The notes under the pieces were generated by a model. It was not told where the DNA came from. It did no database searches and was given only the letters and a program-made list of their open reading frames with translations. This document shows positions 46,498 through 55,921 of a stretch of 64,000 nt of DNA, one piece after another. How positions within the stretch are numbered: the first letter of the stretch is position 1; each line of letters begins with the position of its first letter. This DNA comes from Bacteroidales bacterium (GTDB lineage Bacteria > Bacteroidota > Bacteroidia > Bacteroidales > UBA932), in contig JAGAKR010000018.1 in NCBI GenBank assembly GCA_017625535.1, positions 1 to 64,000 of the forward strand. Direction: 5' to 3'. A program made the position numbers and the translations under genes.

Positions 46498-47211
46498 TTA
46501 TTGGTCGTTTTCCAGCACATCATCCGAGTTGTACTTGTAACCCATACGTTTGCCGGTCCTCATTCTTGCACTTTCTATTTTTGCATTTATCTGCTCCACA
46601 CTGGCCACCTTTACAAGGTCGAACGGCGGAACAAGAAGGTCAAATGACAACGAATACATCATTGCAGACTCCACAAAACTCACAAGCTCCTCTTTGGTAA
46701 GTTCCACTTTCCCGAAGTTGGAAATCTTCTGTCGTGTCTGTCTTTTGCCCTCAATGAAGAACTTCTTGTCCTTGTTCACAAACATTCTGGCAACCAGATA
46801 TCCCAAATCCTCATTCCTGCTGAACTTGAGTGAATCCGAGAGGAAGTTGTATACACTTATAACCCCGCAATAGGTGTTGTAAGGAGACTCCTTTGAGTAT
46901 GCATTCTTCCAAATTGCATGATCCCTGTCGAACTGGAAAATATCTGTATGCATGCTGAACACAAGCACATCGTCCGCGAATTTGAGTTCAGCCTCAAATT
47001 TTCCCCTGTCCCTGTACTCCAACCTTATCCTGCGGTTGGCCTCTGATTCAGAGAGGATGTCGTTGAGGTCGTTGCTTATCTCACTCAACACATCCTTGAG
47101 TTCATTGAAAACCTCAAGTGACTGGTCATAAACACAAGACTTTATGTGCGCCTTGTTCTGCAAAGCGTCCAAAATATGCTTCTGCTGCTTCGGTAAAGGG
47201 TCTGATGCCAT
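46498..47211 (-). CDS. Conserved Bacteroidales protein of unknown function
   Basis: I do not recognise a named family. The 237-residue protein is soluble, without signal peptide or membrane helix. The N-terminal third is helical and may form a coiled coil (VFNELKDVLSEISNDLNDIL). The middle is an alpha/beta mix with RGKFEAELKFADDVLVFSMH, and the end is charged (ARMRTGKRMGYKYNSDD). It lies 15 bases after proS and immediately before the DUF3078 gene on one transcript, so it may work with either. Confidence 0.75.
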   Translation of the reverse strand: MASDPLPKQQKHILDALQNKAHIKSCVYDQSLEVFNELKDVLSEISNDLNDILSESEANRRIRLEYRDRGKFEAELKFADDVLVFSMHTDIFQFDRDHAIWKNAYSKESPYNTYCGVISVYNFLSDSLKFSRNEDLGYLVARMFVNKDKKFFIEGKRQTRQKISNFGKVELTKEELVSFVESAMMYSLSFDLLVPPFDLVKVASVEQINAKIESARMRTGKRMGYKYNSDDVLENDQ

Positions 47212-47226
47212 AATGTTATTTATAAA

Positions 47227-48705
47227 TTAGTATGCTCTTGCAAAAATTACTCTCTGTTTTGAAGGTTTTCCGGAATAGATACATTTTCCTTCCTCCATAA
47301 CCACGTTTGTATCCAGAGGAATACATCTGATGGTTGCCTTTGTCTCCTCCTTTATCTTCTCCTCTGTCTCAGGTGTACCGTCCCAGTGGCAAAGAAGGAA
47401 TCCGCCCTCCTCAATCTTCTCCTTGAACTCCTCCCAAGTGTCTACCTGAACTGTATTTGCAGCCCTGAAATCGAGTGCCTTCTGATAAATGTTCTGCTGG
47501 ATTGTATCCATAAGTGCATTGATTGCCTGTGCAACGCCATCAAGAGGCATTGACTCCTTGGTAAGGGTATCCCTCCTTGCAACCTCAACTGTGCCGTTTG
47601 CAAGATCCCTCGGGCCCATTGCAACCCTTACAGGCACACCTTTCAACTCCCACTCTGCAAATTTGAAGCCGCTTCTGAGGTTGTCCCTGTCGTCTATCTT
47701 CACTGAAAGCCCGAATTTCTCCAGTTCTCCCTTCAATTCCTCCATCTTTGCAATGATTGCAGTATGCTCCTCCTCTGTCTTGAAGATAGGAACCATAACA
47801 ACGTGGATAGGGGCAAGTTTTGGTGGAAGCACAAGACCGTTGTCATCTGAATGGGCCATTATGAGTGCACCCATAAGACGGGTTGAAACTCCCCATGAAG
47901 TTGCCCATACATACTCCAACGAGCCATCCTTGCTTGCATATTTTACATCAAATGCCTTTGCAAAATTCTGTCCCAGGAAGTGTGATGTACCAGCCTGGAG
48001 AGCCTTTCCGTCCTGCATCATTGCTTCAATGCAGTAAGTGTCAAGTGCACCGGCAAACCTCTCGTTCGCAGATTTCTTTCCCACAACAACAGGAACCGCC
48101 ATATACTCCCTTGCAAATTTTGCATATACATTAACCATCTTCTCGGTCTCCTCAATTGCCTCCTCCATAGTTGCGTGAGCTGTATGTCCCTCCTGCCACA
48201 GGAACTCTGCGGTCCTGAGGAAAAGTCTGGTCCTCATCTCCCATCTCACAACATTCGCCCACTGGTTGCACAGGATTGGAAGATCCCTGTATGAATTTAT
48301 CCAGTTTTTATATGTATTCCATATGATTGTCTCCGATGTAGGCCTTACAATGAGCTCCTCCTCAAGTTTTGCACTTGGGTCCACTACAACTCCAGGGCCG
48401 TCGGGATTGGTCATGAGCCTGTGGTGTGTAACCACTGCACACTCCTTTGCAAAACCCTCAACGTGGTCTGCCTCCCTGCTCAAGAATGACTTGGGTATAA
48501 AAAGCGGGAAATAGGCATTCTGATGACCTGTTTCCTTGAACATTTTATCCAATTGTGCCTGCATCTTCTCCCAGATTGCATAGCCGTACGGTTTTATCAC
48601 CATACATCCGCGCACCGCTGAATTCTCTGCCAAATCAGCTTTTACAACCAGATTGTTGTACCACTGTGAGTAATTGTCCTCTCTTTTCGTTACCTCTTTT
48701 GCCAT
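47227..48705 (-). CDS. proS: Prolyl-tRNA synthetase, archaeal/eukaryotic-type
   Basis: ProS charges tRNA-Pro. The start at 48705 ([20 protein letters not shown]) fits the family; the frame runs 12 codons further. The 492-residue class II enzyme has [49 protein letters not shown], an anticodon-binding domain and a C-terminal zinc-like domain ending in Tyr (RVIFARAY). These mark the short archaeal-type ProRS without an editing insert, which is usual in Bacteroidetes. Confidence 0.95.
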   Translation of the reverse strand: MAKEVTKREDNYSQWYNNLVVKADLAENSAVRGCMVIKPYGYAIWEKMQAQLDKMFKETGHQNAYFPLFIPKSFLSREADHVEGFAKECAVVTHHRLMTNPDGPGVVVDPSAKLEEELIVRPTSETIIWNTYKNWINSYRDLPILCNQWANVVRWEMRTRLFLRTAEFLWQEGHTAHATMEEAIEETEKMVNVYAKFAREYMAVPVVVGKKSANERFAGALDTYCIEAMMQDGKALQAGTSHFLGQNFAKAFDVKYASKDGSLEYVWATSWGVSTRLMGALIMAHSDDNGLVLPPKLAPIHVVMVPIFKTEEEHTAIIAKMEELKGELEKFGLSVKIDDRDNLRSGFKFAEWELKGVPVRVAMGPRDLANGTVEVARRDTLTKESMPLDGVAQAINALMDTIQQNIYQKALDFRAANTVQVDTWEEFKEKIEEGGFLLCHWDGTPETEEKIKEETKATIRCIPLDTNVVMEEGKCIYSGKPSKQRVIFARAY

Positions 48706-48793
48706 TATGTTGAATTTTTTATTCTGCCAATACATGTCCACGCAGTATTTTTACCCTCTCTGCGTTTTATTACACGAATGGAATAATTTTTGA

Positions 48794-48827
48794 TATATTT
48801 GCTATTAATAACAAGAGCACAAAAATA
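48794..48827. promoter_or_regulatory. Divergent -7 boxes between proS and the lipoprotein gene
   Basis: On the plus strand TATATTTG (48794-48801) precedes the lipoprotein gene; on the minus strand TATTTTTG (48820-48827) precedes proS. The expected transcripts overlap at their starts. Confidence 0.45.
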
Positions 48828-48857
48828 CAACAAATAAATTAAACACAGGAGGTAAAA

Positions 48858-50108
48858 ATGAAAAACAGCAACTTATTTCTTTTAATGGCAGCCCTTTTTG
48901 CCTTGATCTCTTGTGGCACGGCCAACCGTTCCGCATACTACAGCGGCACACAATTCAGGAACAGTATTTATTATACTCCCGATGACAATTCCCAGGCATA
49001 TGCCCAGGAGCAGCAATATCTGCAGCAACTGCAGGAAAGGACAACAGAAGCTGCGGAAAAAAGTGTTCCCCAGCAGCAGTACAACACAGCCTCCAAGGAT
49101 ACCAAAACAGTATATGTGGGGGAGAACAACCAGGTTGACATAACCTACGAGCCAGGTACAACATACTCAATTGTTGATGACCGCGAAAGTTATGAGGCAC
49201 GCCTGAGAAAATTTGATTCACCGTTCTATACCATCAACATAGACTTCTATGACCCTTATCCTTGGTGGGATTACAGATACGGATGGTATACCCCTTACGG
49301 AGGAAGATGGTATGCAAACTGGAGCCATCCGTGGTACAGGAGCTGGTGGTCTTGGCATTCGCCTCACTGGAACCTGCATTTCAGTTACAACTGGGGCTGG
49401 TACGATCCGTTCTATGACCCTTGGTGGGGGCCCGGTTACTGGCCTGGATACTGGCACGGCCATTGGGCCGGACACTGGCCTGGCTACTGGCCCGGTTACG
49501 GTCCGGGATATTGGCCTGGTTATTGGCCTGGGCACAGACCAGGATACCATCCTGGACACCATCCTGGAGGCGGTCCCGGTGCAAGGCCAGACCACCGCAG
49601 GGATGTATACTACGGCAAAAGGACCTCATCTCCTACATATAATGCAGGCAGGGGCAACACCCCTTCAGGAAGCAATGTGGCAGGAAGGCCGAACACAGGC
49701 AGCGTAACAAGAAGATCAGCCAATGCTACGAGGATAGACGGCGGCACCCGCCAGCCTCAGATGAATGTTGCACCGGCCGAAAGGAACGAAAAGGTACAGA
49801 ACAGCACTGCACAATACGGCGGCAACAACCAATACAGGAGGGTTGCACCAGGGCAGCAGACAAAGAGTTCTGCCAACACCGTAAAGAACAGCAGCAGTTC
49901 AAAAGGAAAAGCTGATGTTACATACAGCAGAGGAAACAGCAACAGCAGCAGGAGCAGTTCATATACCAGAAGCAGCAGCTCAAACAACAACAGTTCCTAC
50001 ACAAGGAGCAGCAGCAGTTCACAAAACCGCAGTTCATACAGTTCCGGTGGAGCCACAAGAAGTTCCGGCAGCAGTTCAAGCAGCGGATCTTCATACAGAA
50101 GAAGATAA
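48858..50108 (+). CDS. Lipoprotein with a Trp/Tyr/Gly/Pro/His repeat and Ser-rich tail
   Basis: This 416-residue protein starts with a lipoprotein signal (LFALISC, Cys19). Residues about 130-185 are packed with Trp and Tyr (WWDYRYGWYTPYGGRWY). About 190-245 consists of short repeats built from GYWPG, GHWPG and GYHPG. The rest is low-complexity Gly, Arg, Asn and then Ser (SSSSYTRSSSS style). No family is recognised beyond similar Bacteroidales lipoproteins. A structural or surface-coat role is a guess from composition. The RBS AGGAGG is clear. Confidence 0.82.
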   Translation: MKNSNLFLLMAALFALISCGTANRSAYYSGTQFRNSIYYTPDDNSQAYAQEQQYLQQLQERTTEAAEKSVPQQQYNTASKDTKTVYVGENNQVDITYEPGTTYSIVDDRESYEARLRKFDSPFYTINIDFYDPYPWWDYRYGWYTPYGGRWYANWSHPWYRSWWSWHSPHWNLHFSYNWGWYDPFYDPWWGPGYWPGYWHGHWAGHWPGYWPGYGPGYWPGYWPGHRPGYHPGHHPGGGPGARPDHRRDVYYGKRTSSPTYNAGRGNTPSGSNVAGRPNTGSVTRRSANATRIDGGTRQPQMNVAPAERNEKVQNSTAQYGGNNQYRRVAPGQQTKSSANTVKNSSSSKGKADVTYSRGNSNSSRSSSYTRSSSSNNNSSYTRSSSSSQNRSSYSSGGATRSSGSSSSSGSSYRRR

Positions 50109-50117
50109 TGTATAGAG

Positions 50118-50222
50118 GGAAGTTTTTTCAACAGGAGGACCTCATTCGACGGTTGCAAGTTATTTCTCTTGAGAAATGACGCAGCAGAGGAGACTGCGTC
50201 GTCCTCCTGTTAAAAAACTTCC
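50118..50222. repeat. Long inverted repeat with inner hairpins
   Basis: The arms 50118-50140 and 50201-50222 match over 22 bp with one extra base (GGAAGTTTTTT, then AACAGGAGGAC). Inside are ATTTCTC/GAGAAAT and GACGCAG/CTGCGTC stems, so a three-way structure is possible. No T run follows on either strand, so it is not a plain terminator. It fills most of the gap between two plus-strand genes. Confidence 0.65.
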
Positions 50223-50264
50223 GCAGGATAATATTGTTTTACAACTGTTACTTATACTTACGAA

Positions 50265-51818
50265 ATGCATATGTTAAAGAAAATAACAACAATAACAGCA
50301 GCAATCCTGTGTACAGCAGCGGCAGCATTTGCACAAAATGCATATGACGCCCTCAGATACTCAGAAAGATTCACAGAAGGCACCGCCCGAAGCGTGGCAA
50401 TGGGAAACGCCTTCACAGCCCTTGGGGGTGATATGGGAGGAATTACCATAAACCCTGCATCATCGGCAGTATACAGATACTCCGAATTCCTGCTCACCCC
50501 ATCTGTGGCCGGCACATCCAGTTCTGCCAGTTACCTTGGGAGCAGCACATCAGACAACAAGACCGGATTTGGAATTGCCAACATAGGTTATGTGGGCTCG
50601 TACAACACAGGACGCAAAAATGCAGGACTTGTAAGCTGGAGTTTCGGGTTTGTCCTTACCAAAGAGAACAACTTCAACAATGCAATGAAGGTAAGGGGCA
50701 GGACAAACTCAAGCAGCTGGCTCTCGTCACTTGCATCCAACACAAACGGCATCTTTGCCCCTACGATGGACCTCAACAGCCAGAATGACCCATACTGGTA
50801 CAGCAATGCATCCTGGAATTCAATCCTTGGCTGGAACACCTCCCTGCTGGATACCCTTCCAGGGACAAGGGACCAGTACATAGCGGCAACAGAGAATCTG
50901 TACGGATACGACATCTCCGTGGGAGGAGAACTCAACCAGATGTTCAGAAGCAAATCCAAAGGGAACATTACGGAGGCCACAATAAACGTTGGAGGGAATT
51001 TCTCCAACAAGTTCTTTGCAGGTGTGAACATTGGCATACAGAGCATATCATACAGATATGATGAGATCTACGGAGAGCAGGCAACCAACAGCAACGATTT
51101 CCAGACAGGCTTTGAGAGTTTCTCGGCAGCCTACCGATACAAGGCCACCGGCACCGGCATCAACCTGAAGGCAGGAATAATATACCTCCCTACACAATGG
51201 CTCAGACTTGGAGCAAGCATCTCCACTCCAACCTGGATGTATCTGAGCGAAGATTGGGAAAACGGGATGGAGGCCAGCTTCAATGACGGATATAACCAGA
51301 GGCTGGAATCCCCTCTTGGAACATATGACTACAGACTCAACACTCCGTTCAGGTGGAATATAGGTGCAGCATTGAGGCTTGGAAATCTTGGAGTAGTGAG
51401 TGCAGATTATGAAAGCGTTGACTATTCAAAGGCCAAATTCATAAGCACAGAGTTCAATGAGGGATATGATGCGGAAAACGAAGAGACTGCAAACCTCCTT
51501 ACAACACAGAGCATAATAAGGCTTGGCGCCGAACTTAATGTGAGCCCTGTTTTTGCAGTGAGGGCCGGCTACCAGCATTATACCTCACCTTATGCAGACG
51601 GCACCTCAGATGACGCCAAAAACATAGGCTCGCTGGGTGTAGGATACGTTGCAAGTTGCGGGGCAAGCGATTTCTTTGTAGACCTCACATACCAGCAGAT
51701 GCTCAAGAAAGGGAATGAGAAATTCTCACTCTACTCAGATACAGACATCCCTGCACCTGCAGGTACAAACAAGACAAATGCCTGGAAACTTCTCCTTACC
51801 CTGGGATTCAGGTTCTAA
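50265..51818 (+). CDS. FadL/OmpP1-like outer membrane transport protein
   Basis: This 517-residue protein has a signal peptide (TAAAAFAQ) and the FadL-like start (RYSERFTEGTARSVAMGNAF, TALGGDMGGITINPAS). A long run of beta strands ends in WKLLLTLGFRF. FadL-type porins let hydrophobic molecules cross the outer membrane; the substrate is open. Two nearby ATG codons (50265, 50271) are possible starts. It converges on wbqC with a 4-base overlap. Confidence 0.85.
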   Translation: MHMLKKITTITAAILCTAAAAFAQNAYDALRYSERFTEGTARSVAMGNAFTALGGDMGGITINPASSAVYRYSEFLLTPSVAGTSSSASYLGSSTSDNKTGFGIANIGYVGSYNTGRKNAGLVSWSFGFVLTKENNFNNAMKVRGRTNSSSWLSSLASNTNGIFAPTMDLNSQNDPYWYSNASWNSILGWNTSLLDTLPGTRDQYIAATENLYGYDISVGGELNQMFRSKSKGNITEATINVGGNFSNKFFAGVNIGIQSISYRYDEIYGEQATNSNDFQTGFESFSAAYRYKATGTGINLKAGIIYLPTQWLRLGASISTPTWMYLSEDWENGMEASFNDGYNQRLESPLGTYDYRLNTPFRWNIGAALRLGNLGVVSADYESVDYSKAKFISTEFNEGYDAENEETANLLTTQSIIRLGAELNVSPVFAVRAGYQHYTSPYADGTSDDAKNIGSLGVGYVASCGASDFFVDLTYQQMLKKGNEKFSLYSDTDIPAPAGTNKTNAWKLLLTLGFRF

Positions 51819-52486
51819 AGGGATTCAAGATATGAAATTGCATTGGGCCCCTCATTGAAAAGGAGGTCCAGTACAGAAAGATTTGGAACAAAACCCTGCT
51901 TGTTGGTGAAAACCTGCCAGTAGGGTTTGTTCATTTTGAGCCTCTCCATAAGGAGGGCAGGTTTCTTTGGATGGATGGAATCCCTGAAATCCGATATTCC
52001 ACGTTCCTGGAGCAGATCAGACCCGGGGGCAATGAAATTGCCGTCACTCATAACTATAGGGGTCTGTATCCCTATAAGTTCCGAAATTGTATGCACAAGG
52101 CGGGTATTCATTGCAAGGAGACTCTCCTCACCGGAATCCAGTACAGCATAAAGGTCATCCATATAATACTCAAAAAACGGGGAAGACATATATGCCGCCT
52201 CAAGGGCCCTTTTGTGCTGCAGCAGCCAAGGCTTTGAATAATCTATCTTAAGTTGTGCCACAGGTATCTTGTGGCTGCTCTCCTCCCCTTTTGCGGCACT
52301 TCTGAGTACAGGAAGGGTAAGAACAAGAAGCCCGTTGGCACCATTAATGTGACAACGGGTTCTGTACGACTGCTTCTGGTACATCTCCCCGCACTCTATC
52401 TCAACCCTCCCCGAGTTTGCGATTGCCACAAAATACTCTATAGGGGGAAGATATGCCGTGCTTAAAAGGGATGTTCCAAAAATCAT
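51815..52486 (-). CDS. WbqC-family protein
   Basis: This 223-residue protein matches the WbqC-like family (TAYLPPIEYFVAIANSGRVEIE, YQKQSYRTRCHINGANGLLV, VLDLLFNEGPNAISYLESL). The family is found in O-antigen and lipid A gene neighbourhoods. Its exact job is not established. It is last in the lipid A operon, 11 bases after lpxA. Confidence 0.85.
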   Translation of the reverse strand: MIFGTSLLSTAYLPPIEYFVAIANSGRVEIECGEMYQKQSYRTRCHINGANGLLVLTLPVLRSAAKGEESSHKIPVAQLKIDYSKPWLLQHKRALEAAYMSSPFFEYYMDDLYAVLDSGEESLLAMNTRLVHTISELIGIQTPIVMSDGNFIAPGSDLLQERGISDFRDSIHPKKPALLMERLKMNKPYWQVFTNKQGFVPNLSVLDLLFNEGPNAISYLESL

Positions 52487-52497
52487 TTCAAATGCTC

Positions 52498-53292
52498 CTA
52501 CTCGTCTGCTATAGCCTTTGGATTATACCTTATGATACCTCTCTTTGAGCGGGCGATGAAATCGAGGATTGTCCTCTTCTCAACACTCTCCTCAAACTCA
52601 GCCTCAACTTTTTTGCAGGCATCGGATACGTTAAGACCGCTCTGGTAGATTACCTTGTAGATGTTCTTGATACGCTCAATCTGCTCTACAGTAAAGCCTC
52701 TTCTGCGCAGACCTACAATGTTTATTCCACAATATGACAGAGGATATTTGCCACCCATTGCATAAGGAGGGACATCCTTGCCTATGCGTGAACCGCCGGC
52801 AACCATTGCGTGTGTGCCTATGTTTGAGAACTGGTGCGCTGCAGAAGCACCGCCTATGATAGCCCAGTCATCAACATTGGTCTCACCTGCTATGCCTACA
52901 TAACTTACAAGTATACAGTTGTTGCCTACAACACAATCGTGTGCAACGTGTGCATATGACATCACAAGAGTATTGTTTCCAATCACTGTCTTTCCTTTGC
53001 CGCTTGCCTTGGTACCTCTATTTATTGTGGCGCACTCCCTTATGGTTACATTGTCTCCAATCTCCACATACGAAACCTCATTCTCAAATTTGAGGTCCTG
53101 TGGAATGGCACCTACAACTGCACCAGGGAACACCTTGCAATTCTTGCCAATCTTTACATAATCATAAATTGTTGCATTTGGACCTATCTCGCAACCGTCA
53201 CCAATCTCCACGTTCTCTGCAATATAGCAGAAAGGATGGATCTTTACATTGGCTCCTATCTTTGCATTTGGGTGTACAACTGAATTTTCCAT
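52498..53292 (-). CDS. lpxA: Acyl-ACP--UDP-N-acetylglucosamine O-acyltransferase
   Basis: LpxA does the first step of lipid A synthesis, putting a hydroxyacyl chain on UDP-GlcNAc. The start at 53292 (MENSVVHPNAKIGANVKIHP) fits; the frame extends 22 codons further into the gap after fabZ. The 264-residue protein is a left-handed beta helix of hexapeptide repeats with the catalytic His in SYAHVAHDCVVGN. A C-terminal helical domain (about 195-264) is present. Confidence 0.95.
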   Translation of the reverse strand: MENSVVHPNAKIGANVKIHPFCYIAENVEIGDGCEIGPNATIYDYVKIGKNCKVFPGAVVGAIPQDLKFENEVSYVEIGDNVTIRECATINRGTKASGKGKTVIGNNTLVMSYAHVAHDCVVGNNCILVSYVGIAGETNVDDWAIIGGASAAHQFSNIGTHAMVAGGSRIGKDVPPYAMGGKYPLSYCGINIVGLRRRGFTVEQIERIKNIYKVIYQSGLNVSDACKKVEAEFEESVEKRTILDFIARSKRGIIRYNPKAIADE

Positions 53293-53315
53293 ATGACAAA
53301 TGTTAGCGGTTATTG

Positions 53316-53792
53316 TTATTTGTTCTTTATCACCTGTGCCACCATATCGCTCTCGCAAGCAAGGGTGTCGCCTACGTATGCCTCACCGTGCATACATACT
53401 ATAGATCTTCTCAAAGGCTGTGTAATGGTAAGCTTGAATACAAGCACATCACCAGGAACAACTTTCTTCTTGAACTTGGTGTTGTCTATCTTGGCAAAAT
53501 ATGTTGAATATTTCTCAGGCTCGTCTACGCTGTGGAGTACAAGGATACCGCCAACCTGTGCCATAGCCTCTACAATAAGGACTCCCGGCATAACAGGCTC
53601 CTCTGGGAAATGTCCCTGGAAATACCACTCGTTTACGCCAATAGTCTTGATTCCAACAACATAATCTTCACCAATCTCAGTAATCCTGTCTACCATAAGG
53701 AATGGCGGACGGTGAGGAAGAAGTTTCTTGATTCCGTTTATATCAATGACCGGAGCGGCGCTTGGGTCATATTTTGGTATATTGTTCTCCAT
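53316..53792 (-). CDS. fabZ: 3-hydroxyacyl-ACP dehydratase FabZ
   Basis: FabZ removes water from 3-hydroxyacyl-ACP in fatty acid synthesis. The 158-residue protein has PHRPPFLMVDRITEIGEDYV, the catalytic His in YFQGHFPEEPVMPGVLI and Glu in VEAMAQVGG. In most Bacteroidetes it is fused to LpxC. Here it starts 12 bases after the lpxC stop codon in the same frame, and the 4 codons between (T-K-K-D) are open. It lacks a strong ribosome site of its own. Confidence 0.93.
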   Translation of the reverse strand: MENNIPKYDPSAAPVIDINGIKKLLPHRPPFLMVDRITEIGEDYVVGIKTIGVNEWYFQGHFPEEPVMPGVLIVEAMAQVGGILVLHSVDEPEKYSTYFAKIDNTKFKKKVVPGDVLVFKLTITQPLRRSIVCMHGEAYVGDTLACESDMVAQVIKNK

Positions 53793-53804
53793 ATCTTTTT
53801 TTGT

Positions 53805-54725
53805 TTAATTGTTCACAATAAGTTTTCTGATTACGCGGGCAACCTCTGTATTTATCCTGTGTCCCGATTTGTATGCTATAACTTTGGCCTTTATAGGGGC
53901 TCCCACAAGTGAGAAGTCTCCCATAAGATCAAGCAGTTTGTGTCTTGCGCACTCATTCTGGAACCTGAGTTCCAAGTGGTTCAGATACCCCTCAGGAGCC
54001 CTCTCCAAAGAAGAAGTGTTGAACACGCCGGCAAGCCTGTCCAACTCCTCCTGAGGCACAGGATGCTCTACAATCACAATTGCGTTGTCAAGGTCACCTC
54101 CCTTTATGAGGTTGTTCCTGAACAGAGGTTCAAGTTCGTGGAAGAACACAAATGTACGGCAAGGGGCAATGTCCTTTGCGAAATCTGTAGTCTCATCCAG
54201 CCTTGAATACTGGTTTCCAAGAACCTTTGAATTGAAATCTATCATAAGGTCTACAGAGAAGTGGTCATCCGGCATAATTACAATTTCAGAACCGGATTTC
54301 TCATCTTTGTAAACTATCTTCTCCTTGAATTCAACATATTTCCTTGGGGCATCCTGCTCCTCAAGACCATCCTTGCAGATTGCATCCACATAAGGTTTTG
54401 CACTGCCATCCAGAATAGGTACCTCTTGAGCATCTATGCTTACAAGGGCATTGTCAACACCAAGCCCGTTGAATGTGGCCATCAAGTGCTCAAGGGTTGA
54501 AATCTTCACATCCCCTTTCTCAAGAGTTGTGCCTCTGGCAGTTGTTGTAACATAATCCACAAGGGCATCAATCACTGCATCATCTCCAAGGTCTGTCCTC
54601 CTGAACTTTATGCCGTGTCCTGCAGGTGCAGGCTCCATAACCATTGTCACATTCCTTCCTGTATGAAGCCCTTTCCCTTTGAAAGTATATTTACACTTCA
54701 GCGTGTGCTGTTTGTCTGTCATCAC
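53805..54725 (-). CDS. lpxC: UDP-3-O-acyl-N-acetylglucosamine deacetylase LpxC
   Basis: LpxC does the committed step of lipid A synthesis, removing the N-acetyl group with a zinc ion. The 306-residue protein has the first zinc His in STLEHLMATFNGLG, the second His and Asp in CARHKLLDLMGDF, and the catalytic His in SGHRINTEVARV. It ends at a TAA just where the Bacteroidetes LpxC-FabZ fusion has its linker. All active-site residues are kept. Confidence 0.94.
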   Translation of the reverse strand: MMTDKQHTLKCKYTFKGKGLHTGRNVTMVMEPAPAGHGIKFRRTDLGDDAVIDALVDYVTTTARGTTLEKGDVKISTLEHLMATFNGLGVDNALVSIDAQEVPILDGSAKPYVDAICKDGLEEQDAPRKYVEFKEKIVYKDEKSGSEIVIMPDDHFSVDLMIDFNSKVLGNQYSRLDETTDFAKDIAPCRTFVFFHELEPLFRNNLIKGGDLDNAIVIVEHPVPQEELDRLAGVFNTSSLERAPEGYLNHLELRFQNECARHKLLDLMGDFSLVGAPIKAKVIAYKSGHRINTEVARVIRKLIVNN

Positions 54726-54781
54726 TTTAAAACAATGTTAGGTTTAGAATACAAATGTACTTATTTTATCTCAAAATGCCG

Positions 54782-55768
54782 CTATTTTGGAAGTTTCCTG
54801 AACATTGCATAACACTTGAGATACTGCTTGTAGTCAAAGGCAGGGCTGCCCATCAAAACTTCACCCTCCTTCTTGGTGCTGCCCATGATTCCGGCCTGTG
54901 CCGCTATGCTGGTCTTGTCGTGCAGTGCAATGTGTCCCGAGATTCCAACCTGTCCGCCTATGGTACATTTTGCACCAATCTTGGCCGAACCTGCAACACC
55001 TGTCTGCGCCGCCATTACAGTATGCTCACCCACCTCCACATTATGGGCAATCTGTATGAGATTATCCAGTTTCACACCCTTCTTTATGAGGGTTGTACCC
55101 ATTGTGGCCCTGTCAACTACGGTATTTGCACCTATCTCCACATCATCCTCAAGGGTAACTATACCTGTCTGCGGAATCTTCTTGTATGAGCCGTCTTCCC
55201 TTGGGGCAAAGCCGAAACCGTCTGAACCTATCACAACATTTGCGTGCAGGATACAGTTGTTTCCAATCTTGCAGCCGTCATAAATCTTCACACCGGGGTA
55301 AATTATGCAGTTCTCCCCAATTGTAACCTCATTTCCCACATAAACCTGAGGATAAATCTGGGTATCCTTCCCAATCCTGCTCTTCTTCCCGACAAATGAG
55401 AAATCACCCACATACACCCCTTTCCCCAATTTGGCACTCCAGGCACATTTTGAACTCCATGCCCTTCCGCTCCTCTTGGCCCTCTTGAGGGTATTGAGCA
55501 GATCGAGCAGGGAGGCAACCGCCTCATATGCATTGTCTACAAGGATAAGTGTGGGTGCAACAGGCTCCTTAGGTTTGAATGTCCTGTTTATTATTATGAT
55601 GCTTGCCTTGCTGGTGTAAAGATATTGTTCGTATTTTGGATTTGCCAGGAAACAGATATTGCCCGGCTTGCCGCTCTCAATTTTTGCTACAGATGAAACT
55701 TTCACATTAGGGTCGCCTATTATCTCCCCATTGAAATGCTGCGCAATTCTTTCTGCTGTAACTTCCAT
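54782..55768 (-). CDS. lpxD: UDP-3-O-(3-hydroxyacyl)glucosamine N-acyltransferase
   Basis: LpxD adds the second hydroxyacyl chain in lipid A synthesis. The start at 55768 ([18 protein letters not shown]) fits the family. The 328-residue protein has an N-terminal uridine-binding domain (about 1-100), hexapeptide repeats (about 105-310), and the catalytic His in [13 protein letters not shown]. It is first in the lipid A operon, 56 bases before lpxC, with its own promoter. A GTCGGGAAG copy reads as VGK within the repeats. Confidence 0.95.
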   Translation of the reverse strand: MEVTAERIAQHFNGEIIGDPNVKVSSVAKIESGKPGNICFLANPKYEQYLYTSKASIIIINRTFKPKEPVAPTLILVDNAYEAVASLLDLLNTLKRAKRSGRAWSSKCAWSAKLGKGVYVGDFSFVGKKSRIGKDTQIYPQVYVGNEVTIGENCIIYPGVKIYDGCKIGNNCILHANVVIGSDGFGFAPREDGSYKKIPQTGIVTLEDDVEIGANTVVDRATMGTTLIKKGVKLDNLIQIAHNVEVGEHTVMAAQTGVAGSAKIGAKCTIGGQVGISGHIALHDKTSIAAQAGIMGSTKKEGEVLMGSPAFDYKQYLKCYAMFRKLPK

Positions 55769-55798
55769 ATCTTCTTTTAATCTGTAATATAAATCACA

Positions 55799-55818
55799 CA
55801 AAAGTAGTAATAATTTTG
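55799..55818. promoter_or_regulatory. Divergent promoters of the lpx and rimP operons
   Basis: On the minus strand TACTTTTG (55799-55806) precedes lpxD; on the plus strand TAATTTTG (55811-55818) precedes rimP. They lie 4 bases apart. Confidence 0.5.
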
Positions 55819-55877
55819 CAATAATTTGGTTTTCTCACAATTATTCAGTTACTTTGCACTTGAAATGAGAGGCTTGA

Positions 55878-55899
55878 GGGTGACCGCGTGCGGTTGCCC
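55878..55899 (+). promoter_or_regulatory. Hairpin in the rimP leader
   Basis: GGGTGACCGC and GCGGTTGCCC form a stem with one internal tg/tg mismatch and a 2-base turn. It lies about 20 bases before the rimP start and is followed by a T-rich stretch. A role in attenuation or autoregulation is possible. Confidence 0.5.
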
Positions 55900-55921
55900 T
55901 TTAGTTTTATTTGCAGAGATT

